Source of the DNA: UMGS1958 sp045542415
GTDB taxonomy: Bacteria > Bacillota > Clostridia > UBA1381
Direction of reading: 5' to 3'
NCBI GenBank assembly: GCA_045542415.1
Contig: JAZQKZ010000002.1
Span: 62,001 to 126,000 of the forward strand
Length of the DNA: 64,000 nucleotides
Shown in pieces: positions 57,942 to 64,000 of this stretch. The notes under the pieces were generated by a model, which was not told the DNA's origin, made no database searches, and was given only the letters and a program-made list of their open reading frames with translations. Every line of letters begins with the position of its first letter. The first letter of the stretch is position 1. A program made the translations under genes and the position numbers.

Positions 57942-58955
57942 TTATTCTCTGTCCCAGTTATAGCTTGACTCCTTTGTCGGGTCTCCGAGTGTGATCCGCT
58001 CAGCATCATAACCGAACTCTGTCTGAACAAGCTCTCTTACGTCATTCAGATCTACAATAAGCACATCACCAAGTGTCGGGTCATTTTCGAATGTTCCATC
58101 CAATGCTATTGTTTTTATCTTTGAGCTGTCAAAGCCTGCAAGGTACTTTGAATATTTAACTACATCCGAGAACTTGAAATTTGTCTTTATTTCTTTACTG
58201 ATCTCGTTAAAAATCGCCGGAATTTTTAATATCAGCGAAGCATTGAGCTTCTGGTCTATAATTGCCTTTAAAAGCGTCTGCTGCATCTTTGTTCTATCCA
58301 TATCTCCGTTCGGATATGACTTGAATATACCTGTTCTCGGATCAGGATTACCGTGACGGTAACGCATTACCCATACAGCCTGCTGACCGTTAAGGTCATA
58401 CTCACCCGGCGGAAGATTTATGTGAAGTCCCTGTACAGGGTCGTCATATACCATGCCCACACCGTCGCCGTAAATATCCGGTATTGTAAATTTAACCGGA
58501 CCAAGCTGGTCTATAACATGGGCAACCGCATCAAACGAAAAATCCACATAATAGTTAATCGGTATTCCCGTAAATCTTGTTACAGCCTCACATGTAGCAG
58601 TAGGACCGCCAATTTCTCCGTCCTTCATATATGCATGTGCTGCATTTATCTTCTGATAACGGTTTCCTACAAAAATCTTGAGGTCTCTCGGAATATTCAT
58701 CATCTTAACCTCTTTGGTTTCCGTATCAAAGCTTGCAAGAATAATTGAGTCTGTTCTCAGACCGTCAATATCCGTTCCCATCATAAGAACGTTAATTTTA
58801 CCGTCAGCTGCAGCAACAGTTGATGTATTATCCACAGGCTCGTCCACAATCTGTGTAATCGACGAGAAGTCTATTCCCATAGCCACAAATGCAGCAATAA
58901 GAAGAACCCCCAAGGAAATTCCTAATACCTGGAAATATCTTTTTACGTTAAACAT
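57942..58955 (-). CDS. LytR-CpsA-Psr (LCP) family cell-wall glycopolymer ligase
   Basis: 337 residues: N-terminal transmembrane helix (about 8-28), then the LCP domain with GTDIDGLRTDSIILASFD, the NIPRD motif and RYRHGNPDPRTGIFKS. Anchors teichoic-acid-like or capsular polymers to peptidoglycan on the outer face of the membrane. Has its own promoter; LCP genes are often found near the nadD-rsfS-leuS cluster. Confidence 0.93.
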   Translation of the reverse strand: MFNVKRYFQVLGISLGVLLIAAFVAMGIDFSSITQIVDEPVDNTSTVAAADGKINVLMMGTDIDGLRTDSIILASFDTETKEVKMMNIPRDLKIFVGNRYQKINAAHAYMKDGEIGGPTATCEAVTRFTGIPINYYVDFSFDAVAHVIDQLGPVKFTIPDIYGDGVGMVYDDPVQGLHINLPPGEYDLNGQQAVWVMRYRHGNPDPRTGIFKSYPNGDMDRTKMQQTLLKAIIDQKLNASLILKIPAIFNEISKEIKTNFKFSDVVKYSKYLAGFDSSKIKTIALDGTFENDPTLGDVLIVDLNDVRELVQTEFGYDAERITLGDPTKESSYNWDRE

Positions 58956-58990
58956 ACTGCCTCCATATTAATTATAATATATACATATGT

Positions 58991-59019
58991 ATTATACCAT
59001 GCTTCCGTTTTTACGTCAA
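58991..59019 (-). promoter_or_regulatory. Promoter of the LCP gene
   Basis: TTGACG (59014-59019), 17 bases, TATAAT (58991-58996) on the minus strand, about 35 bases before the ATG. Confidence 0.78.
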
Positions 59020-59116
59020 CCTCGCCAATATTAAGTTTTTATTACATTTTATCCATTGCTTTGTGAATATCTGTCGGATAATGAGATAATTTATATTCCC
59101 AAAAAATGCACACCAA

Positions 59117-59144
59117 AAGGGAGATGTCAAGCAACATCCCCCTT
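59117..59144 (-). terminator. Terminator after leuS
   Basis: AAGGGAGATGT pairs with ACATCCCCCTT (one mismatch), 5 bases after the leuS stop; the minus strand continues with a T-containing stretch. Confidence 0.65.
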
Positions 59145-59149
59145 ATTCC

Positions 59150-61567
59150 TTATCTTACAACAACATTGACAAGCTTGCCCGGAACTACAATTTCCTTAAC
59201 AATTGTCTTGCCGTCAATAAGTGCCTTGATAGCATCGTCAGCTTTTACCTTTTCAAGAACTGCATCCTTATCAGCATCTGCCGCTACCATTATTCTTGCC
59301 TTTATCTTGCCGTTTACCTGTGCAACAATCTCTATCTCGTCATCAACAGTCTTGGCATCATCATACTTCGGCCACTCTCTTATAGACAAGAATTCGCTGC
59401 TTCCGTCTGTATATGTTTCCCAAAGCTCCTCTGTCATATGCGGTGCTACCGGGTTAAGCAAAGTAAGGAGTACTCTGTACTCGTCCTTTGTGATTGAGCC
59501 TTTCTTTGAATAGTCGTTTACAAGACTCATCATTGTTGCTATGGCTGTATTGAACTTCATTCTCTCGTAGTCCTCTCCAACCTTCTTGATTGCCTTGTGA
59601 ATATTCTTTTCAAGTTCTGCACTGTAGCCCTCGCCGTCAGTTACAATTGACTGTAAATTCCATACTCTTTCAATGAACTTATAGCAGCCCTTTAAGCCCT
59701 GCTGTGACCAAGGTGTACTCTGGTCAAACGCACCGATGAACATCTCGTACGCTCTGAATGCGTCTGCACCAAACTGATCTACAACCTCGTCCGGGTTAAC
59801 AACATTTCCTCTTGACTTACTCATCTTCTCGCCGTTTTCGCCTAAGATCATACCATGTGAGGTTCTCTTCATGTACGGTTCCGGAGTCGGTACTACACCA
59901 ATATCATAGAGGAACTTGTACCAGAAACGTGAATAAAGCAGGTGAAGTGTTGTATGCTCCATACCGCCATTGTACCAGTCAACCGGTGCCCAATAGTCAA
60001 GTGCCTCCTTTGACGCAAGTGCATTATCATTGTGTGCATCCATATAACGCAGGAAGTACCAGCTTGAACCTGCCCACTGCGGCATTGTATCTGTTTCTCT
60101 CTCTGCCGGACCACCACAGCACGGACAAGTAGTCTTTATCCAGTCATATGCCTTTGCAAGCGGTGATTCACCGTTTTCACCCGGCTCAAACTTTTCAAGC
60201 TCCGGAAGCTCTAACGGAAGCTCGCTCTCCGGAATTGCTACCCAACCGCACTTTTCACAGTTTACAAGCGGAATAGGCTCACCCCAGTAACGCTGACGCG
60301 AGAATACCCAGTCACGAAGCTTATAGTTAACCTTTCTTGTACCGAGTCCCTTTTCCTCAAGCCAGTTAATCATTGCCGGAATTGCTTCCTTCACACTCAT
60401 GCCTGTAAGGAAACCTGAGTTAACCATCTCGCCCTTATATACGTCTGTATATGCTTCTTTCTGTACGTCCTCACCGCCTGACACAACCTCAATAATCGGA
60501 AGATCAAACTTCTTCGCAAACTCCCAGTCACGGGTATCGTGTGCAGGTACTGCCATGATTGCACCTGTACCGTACGTTGTAAGTACATAGTCTGAAATGA
60601 ATATAGGAAGCTTGTCGCCGTTTGCCGGGTTGATTGCGTAGATACCCTTTAACTGCACGCCTGTCTTATCCTTTACAAGCTCCGTTCTCTCAAACTCTGA
60701 CTTTTTACCCGCCTCTGTTCTGTACGCCTCAACCTCATCAAAGTTCTCAATTGAAGCTTTCATTTTTTCGATAAGCTCATGCTCAGGTGACATTACTGTA
60801 TATGTCGCACCAAACAATGTATCACAGCGTGTTGTATATACAACCATTGTATCGCCTGTAGAAAGCTCAAACTTAACCTCTGCACCCTCACTTCTGCCAA
60901 TCCAATTCTTCTGCTGTGTCTTGATTTTTTCCAGATATGCCACATCATCAAGGTCATCAATCAGTCTCTGAGCATACTTTGTAATTGCAAGCATCCACTG
61001 GCTCTTGTTCTTCTGAACAACCTCACTGCCGCAACGCTCACATACACCGTTTACAACCTCTTCATTTGAAAGACCAACCTGACAGCCCGTACACCAGTTA
61101 ATGGGCATTTCTTTCTTGTATGCAAGTCCGTTCTTGAAAAGCTGCAGGAATATCCACTGTGTCCACTTATAGTAATTCGGATCGGTTGTGTTTACCTCTC
61201 TTGACCAGTCAAATGAGAATCCGAGCATTTTGAGCTGTCTTGTAAAGTTTTCAATATTCTTCGCTGTGATAATTCTCGGATGAATATTGTTCTTTATTGC
61301 GTAGTTTTCTGCCGGAAGACCAAACGCATCCCAGCCAATCGGATATAATACATTATAGCCGTCCATACGACGCTTTCTTGCTATAATATCCATTGCTGTA
61401 TAGCTTCTGGGATGACCTACATGCAGTCCCTGTCCTGACGGATACGGGAACTCAATAAGTCCGTAAAACTTAGGCTTTTCTGACTTTTCACTTGCATGGA
61501 AGATGCCTGCCTCTTCCCATCTGTCCTGCCATTTTTTCTCAATTTTTTTGTAATTATACGTTTCCAT
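59150..61567 (-). CDS. leuS: Leucyl-tRNA synthetase
   Basis: 805 residues, class I synthetase. HIGH motif as HVGH in SGQGLHVGHPRSY, CP1 editing domain (TYGTGAIMAVPAHDTRD), a zinc-like CxxC cluster (CEKCGW, CPCC), KMSKS in GEKMSKSRGNVV. Start preceded by AGGGGA. No T-box leader is visible; it follows rsfS by 22 bases. Confidence 0.97.
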   Translation of the reverse strand: METYNYKKIEKKWQDRWEEAGIFHASEKSEKPKFYGLIEFPYPSGQGLHVGHPRSYTAMDIIARKRRMDGYNVLYPIGWDAFGLPAENYAIKNNIHPRIITAKNIENFTRQLKMLGFSFDWSREVNTTDPNYYKWTQWIFLQLFKNGLAYKKEMPINWCTGCQVGLSNEEVVNGVCERCGSEVVQKNKSQWMLAITKYAQRLIDDLDDVAYLEKIKTQQKNWIGRSEGAEVKFELSTGDTMVVYTTRCDTLFGATYTVMSPEHELIEKMKASIENFDEVEAYRTEAGKKSEFERTELVKDKTGVQLKGIYAINPANGDKLPIFISDYVLTTYGTGAIMAVPAHDTRDWEFAKKFDLPIIEVVSGGEDVQKEAYTDVYKGEMVNSGFLTGMSVKEAIPAMINWLEEKGLGTRKVNYKLRDWVFSRQRYWGEPIPLVNCEKCGWVAIPESELPLELPELEKFEPGENGESPLAKAYDWIKTTCPCCGGPAERETDTMPQWAGSSWYFLRYMDAHNDNALASKEALDYWAPVDWYNGGMEHTTLHLLYSRFWYKFLYDIGVVPTPEPYMKRTSHGMILGENGEKMSKSRGNVVNPDEVVDQFGADAFRAYEMFIGAFDQSTPWSQQGLKGCYKFIERVWNLQSIVTDGEGYSAELEKNIHKAIKKVGEDYERMKFNTAIATMMSLVNDYSKKGSITKDEYRVLLTLLNPVAPHMTEELWETYTDGSSEFLSIREWPKYDDAKTVDDEIEIVAQVNGKIKARIMVAADADKDAVLEKVKADDAIKALIDGKTIVKEIVVPGKLVNVVVR

Positions 61568-61589
61568 TGGTATTTATCCCCTTTTTTTA

Positions 61590-61937
61590 TTATTCTTCTA
61601 TTTCTGCTTCGGCAAAGCCGCCTTCCCAAAGACGTTCTATATCATAGAACTCACGGGTTTCTTCCTGCATAACATGCACTACTACATCACCGTAATCAAG
61701 CAAAATCCATGCTCCGCCTCTGTAGCCCTCTCTGTGATACATCTCAACTCCGGCTTCCTTTAACTGCTCTTCAACCTCATCCGCACAGGCTCTCACCTGT
61801 GTTGTTGACTGACACGATGCTATGACAAAGTATTCAGCTAACGAAGTCTGTGCCGCAACGTCAAGCACTTCAATATCTGATGCTTTCTTATCGTCAAGTG
61901 CCTTGACAACTATCTCTGTTTTCTTTTTTGCTTCCAT
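61590..61937 (-). CDS. rsfS: Ribosomal silencing factor RsfS
   Basis: 115 residues with the RsfS core (DVVVHVMQEETREFYDIE). The ATG follows the yqeK stop directly; AAGGAG lies within the end of yqeK. Confidence 0.94.
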   Translation of the reverse strand: MEAKKKTEIVVKALDDKKASDIEVLDVAAQTSLAEYFVIASCQSTTQVRACADEVEEQLKEAGVEMYHREGYRGGAWILLDYGDVVVHVMQEETREFYDIERLWEGGFAEAEIEE

Positions 61938-62495
61938 TTACTCACTCTCCTTATCTGATAACAGACTGTTCCACGCAGATAATGTATCAGGGTGGATGAC
62001 TGTTCCTTTCTGTATGTTAAATTTCAGTGTAGCTTGCAACGCTCTTAACATTGCCTCATCAAGATCCTTAAATGCAATTTCTCTCAATTCATCTACACCA
62101 TTATATACCCTTGTCGGCTCAATCATATCCGCAATGTATATGATTTTATCAAGCTTTGCCATTTCCGTGCCGCCTGTAGTGTGGAGACGTATCGCCCGAA
62201 GAATCTCCTCATCCTCTATTCCGTACTCCGACCTTGCTACTGCCGCCCCCAGGGGTGCGTGAATAACCGCCTGACACGCAAGAGTTATTTTATCAAGCTC
62301 TATTCCGTACTCCTTACACATTGCTATTTGTGTTTCATTGTCAAAACACTTCGCACAGTCATGAAGAAGTCCTGCAATATACGCTTTTTCTTCATCGACA
62401 CCATAAAGCCTTGCAAGCTCAACCGCCGTCTCGCAAACTCCCATACTGTGACGGTAGCGGCTTTCTCTTAATACTTTTTTCAGTTTTTCTTTCAT
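61938..62495 (-). CDS. yqeK: HD-domain hydrolase YqeK (Ap4A hydrolase family)
   Basis: 185 residues. HD motif: H in RHSMGVCETA and HD in AGLLHDCAK, followed by the conserved HAPLGA. Family members split Ap4A. Overlaps nadD by 4 bases (ATGA). Confidence 0.92.
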   Translation of the reverse strand: MKEKLKKVLRESRYRHSMGVCETAVELARLYGVDEEKAYIAGLLHDCAKCFDNETQIAMCKEYGIELDKITLACQAVIHAPLGAAVARSEYGIEDEEILRAIRLHTTGGTEMAKLDKIIYIADMIEPTRVYNGVDELREIAFKDLDEAMLRALQATLKFNIQKGTVIHPDTLSAWNSLLSDKESE

Positions 62496-63085
62496 CGATA
62501 AAGCCCGCTTTCTGATATATAATCACATACTGCATCAGGCAGCATATGTCTTACACTTAGTCCGTCACTGATACGTTTTCTAATATCTGTCGAGGATATT
62601 TCAAACATAGGTGCCTTAATTTCTCTTATATCACCGCCAAGACTCTGTTTTATCTCACGAATTTCATCAGCAAGTCTTCCGCATCTGTCACGGGGATAGA
62701 CCAGAACCCTCGTAAGCTCCAGCAACCGTTTAGGCTCGTACCATTTCGGCATGCCCATAAGAGAATCCTCGCCAATTATAAAATAAAACTCACGTTCCGG
62801 AAATTCATTGGTAAAATGCTCCATAGTATGCACCGAGTATGACAGCTCTTTTCTGTTCACCTCATAATCGCAAGGAACAAAATCCGCATCATTCCCAAGT
62901 GCAATACATACCATTTCGTGGCGTATATCAGCATCAGTCTTATCATTTCTCTTATGCGGCGGATTTCCGCTTGTCATAAACCATACCTCGTCCAGTCCGT
63001 ACTGCTCCTTTGCAAATCTTGCAAGCAGCAAATGACCGTTATGAATAGGATCAAACGTTCCGCCCATTATTCCCGTCTTAATCAT
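62492..63085 (-). CDS. nadD: Nicotinate-nucleotide adenylyltransferase
   Basis: 197 residues. GGTFDPIHNGHLL (nucleotide-binding, HxGH) and ISSTDIRKR near the end. NAD synthesis. Overlaps yqeK and yhbY by 4 bases each. Confidence 0.96.
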   Translation of the reverse strand: MIKTGIMGGTFDPIHNGHLLLARFAKEQYGLDEVWFMTSGNPPHKRNDKTDADIRHEMVCIALGNDADFVPCDYEVNRKELSYSVHTMEHFTNEFPEREFYFIIGEDSLMGMPKWYEPKRLLELTRVLVYPRDRCGRLADEIREIKQSLGGDIREIKAPMFEISSTDIRKRISDGLSVRHMLPDAVCDYISESGLYR

Positions 63086-63384
63086 TTTCTCGGCAGCTCA
63101 ATCTTTCGATTTTTTTCATCACTTGCCTGACGGTATAATGTGAACTTATTGCCGATTGCCTGAACCGGTTCTGCTCCAATCTCCTGTGCAACCTCATTAC
63201 ATGCAAGCTTTGAATCAAGCAATGCCGTTTCAAGGATATGCACCTTTAAAATCTCACGCTTGTCCAACGCCTCATCAATTGCCGCAATAACACTTTCAGT
63301 CAGCCCCTCTTTTCCTATCTGAAAAATCGGGCTCATGTCATGCGACAGCTTACGAAGGTATGCTCTCTGTTTACTTGTTATCAT
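63082..63384 (-). CDS. yhbY: YhbY-type ribosome-associated RNA-binding protein
   Basis: 100 residues, CRM domain (LRKLSHDMSPIFQIGKEGLT). Usual neighbour of nadD. Overlaps the flavoprotein gene by 4 bases. Confidence 0.93.
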   Translation of the reverse strand: MITSKQRAYLRKLSHDMSPIFQIGKEGLTESVIAAIDEALDKREILKVHILETALLDSKLACNEVAQEIGAEPVQAIGNKFTLYRQASDEKNRKIELPRK

Positions 63385-64000
63385 TCCTCTGTTCCTTTCA
63401 CAAAACCTGCAAATCTCTTTGCATACTCTGTTAATTCCTTAAGCTTTTCTTCCGATGGCTTCATTATACAACCCACCGGCTTTTCAAACACCTTTAATTT
63501 GAGCAGCTTCAGATAATTACTGATACATCCAAGGGCTTCTCCGCCCCATCCGTAAGACCCTGTAACCATACATGGCTTATGCCGCATATTTACGCAGTCA
63601 AGCCTTGTTATTACATCCATTATCTCAGGCACTGCATTTCTGTGTATCGTCGGAGATGCAAGGCACAATGCATCTGCATTGTTCATTATTTCAACAGCCT
63701 CATCACGGTTATCCTCACAGCAATTAACGCAGATTACACTTATTCCGCTGTCGCATATCGCTCTCGCAGCCGTTCTTGCAAGCTCTGCCGTATAGCCGTT
63801 GACACTGCCTGCATACAGTACAACCACTGTTTTTGGCACGTCTGCTTTTTTCAAAGCTTCACGGTATATTTCAAATACATCCTCTTCCTGAATATCACCC
63901 TCTGACGGGCATATTATTTCAGGCTTCAATGCCGCTGCTTTTTCCACAGCCGTCATTGCAAAATCCGGAAACAGCTTCATTTCATTATTGCAATATTCCT
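63381..64000 (-). CDS. FprA-type flavoprotein, C-terminal part only (5' end outside window)
   Basis: The frame is open to base 64000, and the residues before the internal Met at 63980 (EYCNNE) continue the domain, so that Met is not the true start. About 30 residues of the end of a metallo-beta-lactamase-like domain are followed by a flavodoxin domain (VVLYAGSVNGYTAELA phosphate loop; VTGSYGWGGEA). The linker motif reads CPSEGDI where diiron flavoproteins have a metal-binding His in SHG, so the iron site may be altered. It could be an oxygen or NO reductase relative, or a variant with another role. Confidence 0.7.
   Translation of the reverse strand, partial: EYCNNEMKLFPDFAMTAVEKAAALKPEIICPSEGDIQEEDVFEIYREALKKADVPKTVVVLYAGSVNGYTAELARTAARAICDSGISVICVNCCEDNRDEAVEIMNNADALCLASPTIHRNAVPEIMDVITRLDCVNMRHKPCMVTGSYGWGGEALGCISNYLKLLKLKVFEKPVGCIMKPSEEKLKELTEYAKRFAGFVKGTEE

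Noticed and set aside
63978..63980. ATG as start of a 199-residue flavodoxin
   Set aside because: The frame continues upstream with sequence that fits the end of the metallo-beta-lactamase-like domain, so the gene is cut by the window.

Overview
The window looks like a chromosomal segment of an AT-leaning Firmicute of class Clostridia, most likely a fibre-degrading gut anaerobe. Reasons: Gram-positive signal peptides and an LCP protein; a rimP-nusA-rnpM-infB-rbfA-nrnA-truB-ribF cluster and a yhbY-nadD-yqeK-rsfS-leuS cluster; AGGAGG-type ribosome sites; consensus sigma-A promoters; and very large multi-domain secreted glycosidases. A Monoglobus-like pectin or arabinogalactan specialist would fit, but that is inference.

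Bases 1-3050 hold the tail of a regulatory/uptake unit on the minus strand: a membrane-anchored sensor of AraC type (cut by the window edge) and a lipoprotein sugar-binding protein, from a consensus promoter. Bases 3147-46000 are a carbohydrate-degradation island of separately promoted units. Unit A (16599 down to 3147): cytoplasmic double GH43, GH31, a secreted LamG protein, a secreted two-domain alkaline-phosphatase protein, cytoplasmic GH43 and secreted GH127. The single plus-strand enzyme is a GH95 at 17014. Unit B: GH30 (24623-21267). Unit C (35830-24934): GH43-GH51 fusion and a GH39-like clan-A enzyme. Unit D (43871-35991): secreted GH43, GH78 rhamnosidase, cytoplasmic GH27. Unit E: a second GH31, divergent from an AraC/cupin regulator (46099). 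Secreted members carry LamG, ricin-type, CBM35/6-like and F5/8C modules; cytoplasmic members (GH43, GH43x2, GH31x2, GH27) lack signal peptides, which suggests extracellular trimming followed by intracellular finishing. The set of activities (L-arabinofuranose, L-arabinopyranose or galactose, L-rhamnose, L-fucose or L-galactose) points to type II arabinogalactan/AGP glycans or branched pectin rather than a plain backbone; no polysaccharide lyase or GH28 is present.

Two features tie the island together. First, a small beta-rich module with a YDxDGRL...LWxxxMxP signature recurs in eight secreted enzymes. Second, a promoter with a shared upstream box at a fixed distance from TATAAT precedes units A, B, C and D, with a fifth copy before the AraC gene.

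Bases 47087-48262 encode an orphan nucleotidyltransferase-fold protein. From 48.5 kb to the end the window is core housekeeping, all on the minus strand: glmU, ribF, truB, nrnA, rbfA, infB, rnpM, nusA, rimP (promoter near 57.85 kb), an LCP protein, then leuS, rsfS, yqeK, nadD, yhbY and the C-terminal part of an FprA-type flavoprotein that runs off the window. I saw no tRNA, rRNA, CRISPR array, transposase or phage gene.
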